DNA of 64,000 nt from the NCBI GenBank assembly GCA_008360975.2, contig CM039182.1:83297405-83361404 (forward strand), given 5' to 3'. Source of the DNA: Lichenostomus cassidix. Lineage: Eukaryota; Chordata; Aves; Passeriformes; Meliphagidae. Each line of letters begins with the position of its first letter. Position 1 is the stretch's first letter. The notes beneath the pieces were generated by a model, which worked only from the letters and a program-made list of their open reading frames with translations, was not told the DNA's origin and did not search any database. Below, piece after piece: positions 11,758 to 26,528 of this stretch. Made by a program: the position numbers and the translations under genes.

Positions 11758-14700
11758 TTAGTTGTCTCTTCTGGGGTACATATCTCATATTACATTTTTG
11801 TATTTTCCCCAATATCTGGAGTCATCCAAATAACTTATATAATTTAAACACTGGCACATCTGAATCACCATTTTCTGTACTATTTGGGGCTTACTCTTCC
11901 GAAAGTAAAATTATGGGTTTGACAGATGTGTCAAAGAAGGAAAGACTAGGTATTCTTTCCACTGAGGATTCAAGTAGAGCAATTTCTATACACATACATT
12001 TCGTTAGATGGCCATAGTTGTCACATGGCCACTCAAAAATGATGCCTTCTCTTGCATCTTGTGTCTAATTTCAGATATCTCAAGAATATTTCTGTGCACA
12101 GAATATTAGAAAGTGATTAACAGCTCAATGTGCTTTCATCACAAGGCTATTATTTTCAATGCTTTAGTTGCACAAAGCACAGGCAGCTGTGTGCTATTCT
12201 TCTGTGAAGCAGCAGTGCGGTGTCTGGTCATTATACCATCCTAATGTGTTAAATTATACCAATATCATAAAGCAATAGCAATTAAAAAAAATTTAAACTG
12301 CTCAATTAAAAAAATAAAACCCTTGACAACTCCCCAAACCTCTCAAAGGAAGCAACAGATGTTGAACTGATACTGTGAGCCTTTTATAATTTAGTCAGAC
12401 ATTCATTTCCCAAATCCTATTTAAAATTTCAGCTTTTTGATCACAGGAAGGAGAGGGAAGGGAAGCAGTCCTCTTCCTATCCTAGATCTTACTTTTCTTT
12501 TTCTTCCTAAACATTTCTAAGGCTGCAATTTTAGGAAGCTGTAGTGCAAAATGGGCTGGAGTGACCGTGGATCCTCACAGGTAGTCATGTTTTCCTGTTT
12601 TGTAAGTTTATCCACACCATCTACATTAGGAGAAGGAGATGGCTTCCACTTTGACATGCATCAACTGGCTACCCCAGGAAGGAAGTACAAGTTTGAATGG
12701 GAAATGATGGCCTGCAGTCAAGTCTCAAGTTATCTTTGTGCCCAGCAGTTCTGATCCCATTGTCCTGCCCTCTCTGCCATGCCCTGAGCTTTTATCCTCA
12801 ACTTCTGCGCCACCCGGCCTATAGTTCTCCAGGTGGTCTTATCATCTTGAAAAATAACTTGTTGAGGTAATGTGACTGGAGTGCCTCAATATACTCGGAT
12901 ATTATTTGAAACTTGCACTTTTTTTTTGCCAACTGCGCATGCTGCCTGCTTCCATGATTGAATGCTACTGCATTTTCCTTTCCAGTGTGGAACAGGAAGG
13001 TAAAGAAGACTCAGGAGGGTGTCATGCTTGTGCATGTGAAGGTGCTGTAATTCACAGGCATATAAATACTTTAGCTTTGGACAATGGACATAATTGTGTT
13101 GTTTGGTGCCAAATCACAATGAAACAAATGTTTGGCTGGTTGAAGCTATTGCATCTACATGAAGGAAAATTCAGCTTCTGTCGCAAGGAACTCTCTGAAG
13201 AATTAGATACGATCAATATGACTGGGGATAATCCCATAGAATTACCAGTTTTTCATTTTCCTGACAAGGAAACCAACCTGTCAGGTAAACAATAGCCAAC
13301 TGTTACTTGTCAGTTTATCAAGTAATAAAGGAAAAGAAATCCAAACAGTAGTACAAGTAAAAGTGTGTGTATGAAAGGCAATTCATGTTACTATTTATAA
13401 GTAAAAGGTGATGTTTTAAAATATGTTTTTTCCCCAATGACTGAGCTTTAGTCCTTAAAAATGTTTGAATGCTCCTTTTTGACTAATGACTAAGTTTAGG
13501 ATGTAAAATTTATAGAAACCTATGTCAGGTGCAAAATGTTTTACTACTCACACAATACAGAGGAAAATTATTCTTTTGTAGAAACTTACAGTTAGGCTTT
13601 TTAATACTAAAGTTTTTCCCAAAAGTTGGCCATTCTACACGGGTACTAGAAATGACAACAGATAATAATTAGCAATATTTTTATTAGGAAAGGCAACTGA
13701 ATTGCATGGTTTCTGTATCTAACATCTTTGCTATTTCAATTGGATTCAAGGAAACTGGAGTGAAAGAAAAGCAGTAACTAACTGCTCCCAGAAGTACAGA
13801 GGAGCTGTAGTGTAAAGCAAGGAGAAAAGATTCTAGTAACTTCTATGCAAGTGAGTCAGCTCTTCAGGGTGCTATATGAGAAACCTTGCAAGTGAAAAAA
13901 GATGGGTTTGTATCTACAGTATTAGTGAATACTGACACAGAAATGAAGAATATGGGCTGGATTACTTGTTTTAAAGTAATTCTTCGGGTCTTCTACAAAA
14001 AGGAATAAAATTGTACCATGATTCAGAAATAATTTTGAAACTCCACGTTTTCATTATTAAGTATTGATTAATGCTAAAAGAGCAAAGAGAAAATGATTTG
14101 TGAAAATTAGTTTCCTGAATCAATGTTTTCTATGAAATGCTTGCTTTTTGTTAAAATGGCTTTAAAGAACCACTTGGAACATCATTAACATGCAATAATT
14201 TTTCCCTGCTTGTCCTATTTTGGAGCACGTTTATTGAAGAAAGTAAAGCAAATAAGATTATATTCAGTGAGCAGAAGCTAGGTATAACTTAGACCACTTG
14301 CAGACTTCAAGGTGACAAAAGTCAAGGCATCATCTTTTCTGTGATGCGGTATCACTTCACATTGAGTTGACTGATACAGGTCAGTACTTCTATTCCTTCA
14401 CTCACTAATGTAGTTTCTAATGGAGTCCCTCAGAAAGGATCAACAACAGTGACATTGCTTCAGTACTTATTTAAAGGAATTGACTTAGCTGTAATCAAAT
14501 GCAGGCTGCACACTGCTGACAGAAAAAAATTGTTTATTTTCCAACATTTTATGTAGGCACTGTACATGGTTTTAATTGCTGTAAGAATATTAGAGCTCTG
14601 TTTTATGGCTGCTTGGAATGCTGGATTCCCCCAGAATACATATTGCAACAATTATTTACAGGTAGCCTTTAGTAACAATATTTAGCTGTACTCCTCTTGT

Positions 14701-17700
14701 AATTATAATATGTTTGCAGGCTTCAGCTTTCTGGACTGATGCACTCTACCACAGCACTCTTTCAGTGCAGCTCTTTTCTTTTGGTGTGCTTTAAATACTA
14801 AGATCTTAGGTTAGCTGAGGATTATCCCATTTGAGAATCTTCCAAGTAGGAGATTTTTTGCTATAGGAAAGAATTGCTGTCATTTCCCTTCTGTAGGAGG
14901 ATCAACTTGTTGGCTTCCTCCCCAATCCCCTTGAGGATCTGTCTGGATTACCTTTTTAAGTGTCAAAACTGACCTAGTAGCCTAGAAAGACACTTCCTCC
15001 TCTTAGAAGCTTTTGCAAACAGTGCCTTACATAGGCAAGGGAGCTTTGGGGGCCAGAATGACTGCTTGGGATTGTCTTAGTACTTTCTTTTGTTAGCAAA
15101 TATTTCCAAAAATAGATATTTGGGGATCTCTTCAAGGATAAGAACTGGTTTCTTGCTTTATAACAGTGCTGAAATATATTCCTTGAAATAAAAGTAGCAT
15201 AATATGTGTACTGTTTTATATATATCAAGTAAACACCCGGTTTGAAGTATCTCCATCATGGAGAGTAAATAAGATGTGAGAACACAAAAATCTAATTCCA
15301 CACTCGGCAGAATACTTCTAATATGCAGTGTCTTACAAAATTATGTGAAGTCACTCTCTCTTTGGTTCTGTTGTTTGGGAAGAAACCCTAAGATTTCCTC
15401 ACAAGACTTTGTTGGCTTGATTTGTAAGTATTTTTCAGCATACCTGCCTACCGCATGAGTTTGACTCATTAAAGAATCCTGCTCTTCATTGGGGTTATTT
15501 GGGTTTGTGGATTCATTATCTTGTGTTCTATGTAAGAAGACAGATTTTCACTGCGAACAGAGGAGCTGGGCAGAGGAGCTTTGTTCCATCAAATCATATA
15601 TCAGTCTTTTAAGTTATTAAAAGGACTTGGTTCACAGATTTACTTTTAAACAGATCACCAAAGTTATTAAAGGCACATGAAAACTAAGAATTGGACAGTT
15701 TTTCCTAAGACCTTATGGTTCTGGCAGAAAAATGATTCTTTTTTGTTCATCTTGTCAGTCTGATATGCCTTTCTAGCTAATGAGGAATACTTTGGAAATC
15801 ACATGGGCATCAGTACCTTTGTTCACATCTATAAATGTGATGGTTTTACCTCCCTGTGAGCAATTTCATATTGTAACTGTTCTTGTAGGGCAAAATTCTC
15901 TTGCAGGATTCTGCTTCTCTGCTAAAAAGACATCTCTAGGGTGGTAATGTGCTTCTGTCTGAATTGTCCTTGAAGATGTTGATTCTTACCTGGAGCAAGT
16001 GGAATAAAGTTTAACTGCACTCATCACCTGCAAACAGGTTTTTAATATGTCTCTCTGTGAGTTTGCAGAGAATTTTCTCTGGTTCTTCGAGAAGGTCAAG
16101 TTACATTTTAAATTATTTACCTCTATACTGAAGAACTCTGTCCCTTGCAGAGGGGCTGTCACACCTGATGTCTCCTGGTTATTCACAGCTATTCATAAAT
16201 GTGATTAAGAAATCCTGGTTTTGCCCAGAAAACATGGAGAGAAACCCAGAGAGGAATTTCTTCTAAAACAGAAAGGTTCTTTCTGATTAAGCCAAGTTAT
16301 GAAGGCTTGTATCAGCCTCTAGTACACATAGTTTGATGGGAGTGGCACATGGAGTATGATGACAGAGCCTGATTTAGCAGATGCTCATGAGATAACTACT
16401 TGTAATTTATTGTTCCTATCAGGAGTATGAATGTCAGTAATGTAATTTAGAAAGCTAGACTCAGTAGTGGGCAAGGAGAGCAACCATCAACACCTAAGAC
16501 TTCATTAAATGTGTCTGGAAAAACGAGTGATAATTTCAAACCATATACAGACCATATTTTGAGCTGCTGCAGCTGTCAGGCTGCCTGTTCTTGTTTATCA
16601 TACTACATTGGTACTGAATTTAAGGCAGCTACCAACATAGGCAAGAGTCTGAAGAATGCAGTCTGGGGTGACACAAGATGGCATCAGGATGAGCATGCAT
16701 TTTATTTCCTGGAACTGTTGATTTATTCTTTCCTACTAGTGACAACCACATTGCACACAATTAAAAGTGCTGTATGATGCTCAGATCTTTAACTGTGTAG
16801 GATGGGGAATGTTCTTTCCTCTTCTGGTAGTGAGCAGAGGAGAGTGAGCATAAAATGGATGGAGAATTTCAGAAAGTTATAAGTGTTGGGTCATGTAAAT
16901 TATAACAGGAGACTCAAAATGATTGACTTGACTGGCAGAAAAAAGTGAGGAGGCTGAAAAGAGCTGCTGGTTCTAACAGTCCCAAAGAAAGAGGAATCAG
17001 GCTGTAGATGCCTTCATTGTCAGGGTTGTTGCCCTAATACTGTGAAATGCATAAAAAGTGCCTGTGAGCAGAGTGGTGAACCCTGCCCAGCAGGGCCATA
17101 AAATCAGCAAAGACAACTGAAGAGTGGCCTCATGCAGTGCCCTCTGAGGCAAAGCTAAGAAAAGGTGCCATGTGTGGGATTTATTGGCTTCTCCTGGAGA
17201 TATATGAATGCCTTTCTCAAGGATGAGTCAGCACAAAACATTCAGAAAGGAAGTAGACTCATGGGAAGCTCTTAAAATCTCATCTCTGCTGTCCAGGCTG
17301 CAGCTTCATTACGCAGGCAAATAAAAGTCTGAATGGCAGCTGATGGAGAATATGACCAACAAATGGCCCAGCTTCAATACTGGCCTATGGACAGCCTTTC
17401 AATATTTTTCCTTCAGATTTTCAGTAGCCAGGAAAGTGAGGTAGGAATGAACTGGATAGCACTAAAACAGTTTCATGCAGATAAATGGGGTACCTGCCAG
17501 ATGCATCCAATAGAGGTCATTTAGTGGCCATGGGTAGATAGAAAAGCTCTGTTGCCTGAAGCAACTCAGTGGATATAGAAGAGGCCAGAATTCTCTATTT
17601 ACTTATTGGAGTGGTTTTTTTTTGTCTCTATACCCTAGAATACAGTGGTGTTCTGCAGGCTAGATAACCATGACTAGTGAAAGATTATGTCCACTTCTTG

Positions 17701-17803
17701 ATTCTCTGAGCAGATAAATGTATCAAAACTGAGCATTGTGTGCAAAACATATTGCTCTTTTTAATTCATTTTCTCCAGGGAAAAGTAAAGAAATAAAAGC
17801 TTT

Positions 17804-17826
17804 TAGTTTCTTTAGTTTCTTTAGTA
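17804..17826. repeat. 10-bp tandem duplication
   Basis: The 10-mer TTTAGTTTCT occurs twice in tandem and a third partial copy (TTTAGT) follows. It is probably a slippage product. Confidence 0.7.
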
Positions 17827-20800
17827 CCATGGAGTTTTATAACAGTGTAATCTGTTCCCATCTTTGTGAGGATCATTTTATTTAATATTCAGGGCACGAG
17901 TGTTTTCATCAAGTATATTGGCATATTGATGAATGTCTGAATTCAGTGGGCCCACTTTTATGTTTTCAGTAAATAAAATCAAAGGATGGCTCAGCAAAAC
18001 AGAGATTTGTACTGGAATTTGTATAGCTTTTTTGTTTTATTGTGAACACATAGAAGATTTAAAATTACTTTTTACATTTTTTTCCATTCTCCTGCAGCAT
18101 GTATTACTCAACTCTGAACTCATGAGATACCTGGGTACTCTGGTACAACTGTAGAAAAAGACTGCTTCTTTACAAAACAATAAAGTGTTTTACCAATCAC
18201 AAGTACATGTTGGTCAATAAAAATAATTAAAAAATTTCTCAAGTATAATCCTAGCCAACAAGATATTTGCAAATCCACGATACCTCAGAAAATACTTCTC
18301 TAAGTTTGTAGCTAGAAGTACATAGTGGGTTGTTTTTCTAGTTTAGGTATACATGCATATTTCCTCTGCACATAGAATATTGAAAAGCAGCCAAACCACT
18401 TTGTGACAGTCTGCAATTTTATTGACTTTATGATATTAATAATTTCTTAGAAATGATTCTCTCATCTTGTATTTCAAGTGTCTTCTCTTCAAATGCTAGC
18501 TGTAATTTATGATAAATTAAGACAGTTTCACTGCCTTGCTGTGGCATTTATCCATTCCATTCCTCTAATCACTGTGTGATTCAGGAACTTACTGAAAGTT
18601 TTTAGCCTGAAAAGGTGTCCTGAAATAACATACATACAAACCTGCTGGTGTAACAAGGCTCTTCAAACTCTGTTCTAATCTCTAGCCAGCTAAAAAGTGC
18701 CAAAGCATTGAGTTTTCAACAGAAGTTTCTGAAAGAAATTGATAATCGCAAACTGTATTTCATATTTAAGTAATTTATTCTTCTGATTAAATTATTCAAA
18801 TCAGAGTCAATGGCTTTCACTATTAGAAGGAAAAAAATCTCTACAACAATGAAATATCAGGTGCACAGCAAATGAGATTAGTTTATCAGCCAACACTGTG
18901 TTACTCCCCTGCTAGTGTAGATCACATGTGTCTCCCAGGTACTGCTTCAAAGAGCTATCATATCTGGGAGCAAAAGTAATTGTTAAAACACAATACAAGG
19001 CTCTGCTCAAAAAACAAATGACTTGGCTCATGGGGACCTGGTACTGAGAAAGCTTTATTTCCCTTCCATTCACTTATCAATGAGATATGGTTCACCGTAA
19101 TGTTCAAATTCTTTTTGGGGAGAATGACAATGAAATTGTGTTATTACCAATATAAATGCTAAATTCAGCTTTTCAATTAAAGGCTTATTCTTTCCAGGTG
19201 GGAGCAATAGAACAAAAATGATGATCAATGGGCTCCAAAAATGCCATACAAAAAATATTCAGTCAAAGCCAAAGAGGTGTAAGTTTTAAAAATGTTCTGG
19301 GGAGCAAGTCAATTACAAAAAAAATTGGATATCTAGCTTAACCCTAGGTACAATTTCCAAATGTATTGGAGTCAATTAGAAGTCCAGGTCCTGTTTTCAA
19401 ATGTGGTAAGGCATTTAAATCTCTTTAAAACTCAATAACACTTTCTAGCAGTGTCGTTGCTGGACATTAAGCAGGATTTGAATTTTTTTAGAGATTTTAA
19501 GTGGGCTTTTGTGTTTGTTTTTATTGTCTTCCTGTGAATATAATAATTTCACCTCAATAATGATAGAATGAATGTCCCACCTGATACAGGTAATCCACAG
19601 TTTAGAAGAATACTGAATACTCCTGCTGAGACTTTGCCTGATGAAATGATGCAAAAGAAATAATATCAGAGAACTCTAGTATCTTTTCACTGGAAAATGC
19701 TGAAGTAACTGTTATGTTTCCTGTACTCTGATATAGTCTGGAATTTTATCTGTTACATGAACTAGGCAAAGCATTTCTAGTCCTTGGCTGCAAATTTGGA
19801 TTGAAGTTAGAGGCATGCATTAGAGGTTGGAAAGTTATTTGCCTATCTTTATAAAGCCAGACCCTCTCTGTAAAGCTGGATCATATCTAAAAAGACTTTT
19901 CCTCGTGCTTTGTCACCCTATCTCACTCTTTCCCACCTGCAATTTTTCTCCCATGGAAATATCTGAAAGCTGTGTGTAACAAAAGGCATAGCTTCTGTTT
20001 CAACCAGGAGTTGCTTGCACTTCTAGACAGGGACAGTTTCACATGTTCATGGCAGACCACAATGCAGTACCTGTTCAAAAAAGGGTTCTTGAATGAAGGC
20101 TCTTCTAAGCACGAAATTAGAGGAGTCCTGCTGTGGTTCCTGCAAGTCCTAAGGACTGTTGTCAAAGGGACTGTTCCTTGCTCTCTCAGCACTTCACAAG
20201 TGCACCCAAACAAGATCTGCCAAACTCTTACTGCTTTTCAGATTTCGCTTGTGTCTTCTCAGCAACAGAGGCAAAACTGTATGGTGCTATACCAAAGAAA
20301 ATGGTCTATAGGCATACAACTGCTGCCTCATGAAGGGAAGTAAATGGGAAAAGGGATGGACTAGGGTGGGAGAATTCTTTTTTTTACTGTTCTTGTACAC
20401 TTTCATTTAAGCATGAATTATTACAAAAACTTAGTACTTCATGCCATTCTAAGCTATTAATTCCAATTTCTAGAGCCCTTCACCCCATGAAAAGGACTGA
20501 ATTTAGAGATTTTAATATTTTCTGCATTTAGCTTGTCAATCTTCCAATTACATCTATTTTTAATCTCAGTAAGGCCTCACCAACTGGTTCAAGCAATTAG
20601 AGTGAATATTTTACATATCTGTTTCAGAAGATTTTGGAAAAAAATGAGCAGCAACAAAACACTTTGAGAGCAAAGGCTTGTAAAGAAAACATATTTCACA
20701 GCAAAGGTTATTTTTCTCCTCAGCAGTCATGATGGAGTGTTTTTTGGAAAGGATTATGCTCCTGTACTTGAGTGTGGTTTTTGAAGAAAAAGACTTAAAA

Positions 20801-23394
20801 GCAGGTGTAGAATATTTTCCTGTCTCTATAACAGGTTAAATATTTCATTGTCTGATTTGAGTGAAGCAATGAATGTAATAAGAATAATTTGTTGTGTTGA
20901 ATGCTTAGCTGAGTCCCTTATTTGTGTAAGTGAAAGATTTTAATAAACTATATTTTGCTGAGCATGTGCATCTGTGTTTACATCTGTCTACTGGGTGAAA
21001 GAGATAGCAGTTTCCAATCCCTAGACAGCACAGAATGTGGGCAGAGCAGCTGAGATCACCACTAAGCTGTAAGTTGCCTTTTCCTAATACATAAATTAAT
21101 AAATTAGGTTAAATTTCTTACAGATTAAAAGAATCATCTGATTATATGATCTAGTTCCTTGTGTGGCTGTTTATGATGATGTACTTGGATGGACTTGTGA
21201 ATAGGTTTGTGTAATAAAACATACATTACAGAAGGAATATCTTCCCATGTGTCTTTGAAGGCTTTTTGTAGATAGAGAGCAAAGAATCTAATTCTTTATA
21301 AATTATCATGTGTTATTAACTCCTCTTGCCACACACATGCTCCATCAAAGACACACTGTATTGAAACCCACAATTTTGATTAGTTTTATTTGAAAGTTAT
21401 TCTACCATCTCATAGGTTTTATCCTGTCACCATGGGTTGAATGTGACTATGAAAGAGTGATATTACCTTCAGGTTTTGGCTGTCTTTCTTCATCAGTTGT
21501 GATGTAGAACACACTGGGCCAGGTAGGGAGAAGAGGGAACCTATGATGATCATTGAAGAGTTGTGTGAATCAGCAGGTGAACTGTGATCAGATTTTCATT
21601 ATACAAACTTCTTGCCAAGTGCAGATAATGTGCTGCATTATTCTGGGGTCATGTCCTTTGCAAAGTATGGCTTTGGAATTCAATACTGCAGCATTTGAAT
21701 CTGTTAATGGTATGAACAGCTGTAAATACAGAAACAATGAAGAAGCAAACCTGTTACTCCCTCCCTGATTCTGGTGCAAGAAGACTGATTTCCTGTTAGG
21801 AGATCAGCTGTTCAGAATCAAAACTTATCACTGAGGACATTTGATCAACCTTTTCTGAGGAAGTTTTTGCAGTTGATTTTGCTGCTTGAGACAGTGTGCC
21901 TGTAAGCAGCCTCAACAGCACACGCTCAAGGGCTCTGTTGGTTACTTATTTTCTGTGAGTTCCAGCCACTTCACTTCCTTTGACCACATCCTAAGCACAA
22001 CATTTAACAGGAGAGGTATAATTTAGAAGTTACAGTATAACAGTACTATAGTAACAAGTGTACTAACTATACTGTACTGTACCTAGTGTAGGAACTAAAG
22101 AAAAAAGTACACTCATATTTGTGCATAACAATAACTACCTAAGACTTACAGATCCTTTTCTAACACTGTTAATGAATGTAACCAGTTTAATAAAATCCTA
22201 TTTTAATATAGAAGCTACTATAAAAAGTGCAAAGGAATAAAAAATCACAGTGCTAGAAAGCTACCAAAGAATTCTGCTACCATGAACTCGTAATTTTGCA
22301 AAACAGCCCTGAAGATATTTGGAATATATCATTCTTATCTAATTGATGCCCACACATTTCAGTGAGATTTCTTGGGGAGCTTGACTTACTGAGGGAAAAT
22401 TACTGTGTATTTTCATTAAATCACACTCATTGTTTGTGTACTAATAGATAAATTTGAAAAATGGTAAGTAACTGGATACAACTGAATGACAGCAAATTGT
22501 GATATTTAACATACCTCATCACAGTATTTTGTTGATTGCTATTTAAATATATTTTATGTATTGTGTATCTTATGGCAGGAGTCACTTAGGATTGACATCT
22601 GCTAGAAAATGCCAGTTTTTCAAAATATTTTTGTGTATTAACTTTTAGTACTTGTCCCAAGGTATTTCTTGGGATAGAAAAGTGTATCAGAGGGAAATCT
22701 AACTTCACAGTTGTGAAAATGCTAGTTTTCTCCTTAAACAGACACTCTGAGTCTTTATTTTTATTAAACCTCTGTCAGTTCAAAATATTCAGTTTTATTG
22801 CTCTTTCTCACATAAACATTGCCTTTTTAACTCAGTATACTCAGTGTACCTCAGTGTTACGTTAATACCATCTTTCTTATATTCAGCTTTATGTAACATT
22901 ATTTCTCTGGATTGGTTAGAGTTGTATCAAAATGTCTCTTTAATCATTGCAGTTTAGTTCATTATTTTCATATCACTCTGATGACTCCTCAGGGAAGCCA
23001 ACACCTGTTAGATGTTCACTTTTGCAAAATGTGCTTGTGTAATATTGCAGACATTAATTTTTAAAGTGAGACAATAGTGTTTCATCTCTCTGTGTTCTGC
23101 TTTATAAGCAGAGGGCTTAATCTAAAGTTTTAACTTTATCATACCTATTTTTGAACTACTTTGATTCTGAAGAAAGAGTTATGGCATGGTCAAGTATAAA
23201 GCAGAAATCCTCCAGTGAAGTAACTGTATAATAATTCAGTAACACAAGGCACATACCTTCTTTAGGGAAACAAACACTTTTAAAAAAATGTCTTTAATTT
23301 ACTTGAGCTCTGATTTAAATTTTATCTAGAAGGCTGAAGGAATGCTTTCCAATGTATGAAATTTTGTGACCAAGAAAACTGTCCTCACAACATG

Positions 23395-24175
23395 CAGGTA
23401 ATATGCTGGGCAATCACCAACCATTTGAAGTCCAACAAGGGAAAGTGCTGGATTCTGCACCTGGGATGGAACAACCCTGGATGTATGGACAGACTTGGGA
23501 AAGCAATGCCATGGAAAGGGACTTGGTATCCTGGTTGAGGGAGAGTTGAACATGAGTCAGCAGTGCCCCAGCAGCCAGGAGGGCCAAGTGTGTCCTGGGG
23601 GCATCAGGCACAGCATTGCCAGCCAGGCAAGGGAGGGGATTGTCCTGCTCTGCTCTGCACTGGGGCAGCATCACCTCAAGTGCTGGGGGCAGTGCTGGGT
23701 GACACAATATAAGAAAGACATTAATCTCTTAGCATCCAAAGGAGGGCAATGAGGATGGTGAAGGGCCTTGAGGGGAAGCTGAATGAGGAGAGGCTGAGGT
23801 AACTTGGTCTGTTCAGACTGAGAGAAGGCTGAGGGGAGACCTTGTTGCACTTACAGCTTCCTCATGGGGGGAAGAGGAAGAGCAGGCACTGATCTCCTCT
23901 TTCTGGTGACCAGAGACAGGACCCCACAGAATGGCCTGAAGCTGTGTCAGATACTAGGAGAAAGGCTTTTCACCCAGAGCGCATTCAAGCACTGGAACAG
24001 GCTCCCCAGGCAGTGGTCACAGTACAAGCCTGAGAGAGTTCAAGAAGCACTTGGACAATACTCTCAGGCCCGTGGTATGTGACTCTTGGAGATGGTGCTG
24101 TAGAGGGCCTGGAGTTGGACTCTATCCTTGTGGATCCTATCCAACTTGGCATTTTTGGTGATTCTGTGGACTAAT
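23395..24175 (+). mobile_element. CR1 LINE, 5'-truncated, ORF2 end and 3' UTR
   Basis: The nucleotide order matches the distal part of a CR1 retrotransposon: GGGAAAGTGCTGGATTCTGC, then CTGGGATGGAACAACCCTGG, a GAACATGAGTCAGCAGTGCC block, AAAGGAGGGCAATGAGGATGG, and the ending GATCCTATCCAACTTGGCA with a GATTCTGTG tail resembling the CR1 terminal octamer. The translation shows ORF2 peptides in more than one frame. 23543-23575 gives GELNMSQQC. A different frame at 23864-24082 gives the conserved HWNRLPR near the protein's C-terminus, followed by a stop at about 24080. The frame changes and internal stops mean the copy is dead. A full CR1 is about 4.5 kb, so only the last fifth or less is present. 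The C-terminal peptide resembles that of the minus-strand CR1 at 32.96-33.35 kb, which points to the same subfamily. The left edge is uncertain by about 50 bases. Confidence 0.92.
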
Positions 24176-24578
24176 GATTTGTCCCATTGCCTTCATTTTT
24201 CAGAAAACTGACTTCAGGTACTCTGTATTTGACATGGGTGGGAGAACTCCCAGCTAAGGTTCTTTGAACTCTAAAGGCTGAAAAAAGCTATTTTCCTGCA
24301 CAGTCAAGCATGCTCAGATTCAGAAATGGAAAAACTCACCTGCTCTAGGCACCCAAAGGCAGCTGAGCTTAGCGATGCTACTGAAGCTCTTGGGGAGCCT
24401 CTTGTGCCCTTTCCTGTAAAGCTGTCGGCCTGATGTGACTTTTGTAGCTAAATGTTCCCTCTCTCTTGAGATGTGGCCATTACAACATTACGTCAGGACA
24501 GAACCAACTCTGAGTGTTTAGCACTTGTGAGCCTGTTTTTCCTCTCAGTTTGACCTATACAGTGTCACACTCCAAGGG

Positions 24579-24596
24579 GTGTGTGTGTGTGTGTGT
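24579..24596. repeat. Short (GT)n microsatellite
   Basis: About nine uninterrupted GT dinucleotides. It is short and likely of low variability. Confidence 0.85.
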
Positions 24597-26495
24597 TACA
24601 GATCACTTTCACTACACAGGAGAGGGGAGAACTAAACTTAATGGGAAGCTTTGGTGAAATGGATGTTCCATAGGTAGTAGTACATCTTCAAAGGCATGCT
24701 ACATGAGAAGCTTATCAAAATCAGTGATGTCCTTTTTCATACTCTATCAAATCCTAGCTATTAAATCTGTCACCAAGCAGTTGCTCAGCTTGCCAAAGGA
24801 TGTCTTGAACTGAAGTCCAGAGAACGGAGCATATAATTGAATCGCTACTGACCAGCTGTCACAACAGCCCTCTCCTCCCCAAACATTAATGAAAGGAAGA
24901 AAATGAGACGTTGTGATTCAAACTTTTATTCTGACGACATCCTATTGTTGTGTTCTAGCACTGAGCCAAGAGAAATCATCCTCCTAATTACGTTTTACAA
25001 AAGCTTATTATAAGCACTTGTATGCTGCTGATATCGCCGCAGGAGCTGACTGAAACTTCAGAGATGAAGCCAATATGCTCTTTGAGATAATGGTAATGTA
25101 TGCAAAACAGAAAAAACAACAGCAACAAGAACTGTCCTGGAAACCTGAAAAAACCACACAATTTTAGTACACCTGAAGAATGAGACAGATGTTATTGATG
25201 AGATAACTGTGATTATCTTATTCTCTTGCTCAAATATAATTAAATACCAGTCACATCTTAGAACTCCAAGACAATACAGACCTACTGTCAGACCCACCAG
25301 TTAGGATCTACCCTGTTTTTGAGGGATGAAGCACCCTTCCTGGAATGCCTTGTCAAATCTATTTTGTTACCATGCAATCCCATTCTCTGTATTGTAACCT
25401 GGCTAGATGTTGTCATCTTTACAGAAATGTTCTATAGATACATAGAATTTTTTTTCTCAAATACAGTTATGCAACAAAGTAGAAAATGTGACAACATCAA
25501 TTTAAAATAAGAGACATGAGGTGTAGACATGTCTTCAGAAAAGCCAGGATATCTTTTCTATCTCTGGGAAAGTGTTGCTCTGCTGGGAGAGGCTGCATGG
25601 CCTAGGTAGTCTAAGCCTTTGCTAGCCATAGCTCTGAAAGAGGCTTATATGGGCAAACAGTGGCTTGTGGGGGAGAGCTTATATTCCTTTCAGACTGAGA
25701 TTATTAAAACAGAAGGGGGAGAAAGGGGAAGTTATGGAGAATAAAAAAAGAGAGATTTTGGTAAATTCATATGGTGCCTTCATCAATTGCTACCTCATTT
25801 TTAAAAGAATTCATTGAAAATGGTATCTTCAATGTAGTAAAGCTGAATAAACAAGGGAAAAAAGATGGCAAACTGTGTGGCCATTGTTTCTGTTTTGTAG
25901 AAGGCTATAAGTATGAAGTTATATCAAGCTTTGATCGTAGCAAAACACAGAACTCTTTCATAGCATTTAAGAAAAACGATTTGACAAATATATATATAAG
26001 TGCAGAAACACATCCTTTCTATTTACAGTTTTCTAAGACAGCATATTCTGAAGCACATCTGTTGTTGAGACTTCAGACAATGAAGGTAGATTGCTTTTAA
26101 TGATTTATGGCAGTTGAATTAGAGATGATTTATCACTGTTTTCTATGAAACAATTGACTGTATAAAAATAAAAGAGTTCTCTTACTTAGTTTCCTGTCAG
26201 AGAAAATTGTCATAGGGTTGGATTCATGGTGTTCAGACCAACATAATGCTTTTATAATTCCAATCACTTTGATTTTTTTTTTGTGGAGTTTTGGAGTGGA
26301 ATCAAATTGCTGCTTCGCTTTAGAATGATGCATATATGATGCAAATTCATCACATATATGCATCTGTGACATGCAGATGCAGACCAGAGCTATAAATAAG
26401 CCTGTTTTGTTTTGATTTGAATTTTGGTAAACCAAAGAACATTTTACAAAATTTGCTATTCAGTAATTAATTAATGGAAAAGTTCTTCCCAAAAG

Positions 26496-26528
26496 AAAAC
26501 CAAACCAAACCAAACCAAACCAAACCAA
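26496..26528. repeat. (CAAAC)n pentanucleotide repeat
   Basis: Six or so consecutive copies of the 5-bp unit AAACC/CAAAC, nearly perfect, ending in CAACTC. This is a candidate length-variable microsatellite. Confidence 0.9.

Larger units (their letters stand above)
11291..23394. other. AT-rich unique non-coding DNA
   Basis: This is about 12 kb without a recognisable gene or transposon. The longest frames are 11595-12017 (+, 140 codons, running through a poly-T tract and so Phe-rich), 12906-13295 (+, 129 codons) and 19972-20343 (+, 123 codons). None shows a domain, signal sequence or repeated motif, and all lie in sequence otherwise full of stops. A slightly GC-richer part at 16980-17330 could hide an old repeat that I cannot name. 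Confidence 0.65.

Noticed and set aside
11595..12017. Longest open frame (140 codons, plus strand)
   Set aside because: It runs through a poly-T tract that supplies the Phe-rich middle. It has no domain, and frames of this size are expected by chance in 64 kb of such DNA.
12906..13295. 129-codon plus-strand frame with several Cys and His residues
   Set aside because: The Cys/His spacing does not match a zinc-finger or other known pattern, and there is no supporting splice or promoter context.
25771..26100. 109-codon plus-strand frame with fairly protein-like composition
   Set aside because: There is no recognisable family and no clear splice sites bounding it, and the flanks are full of stops. 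A homology search would be needed to revive it.
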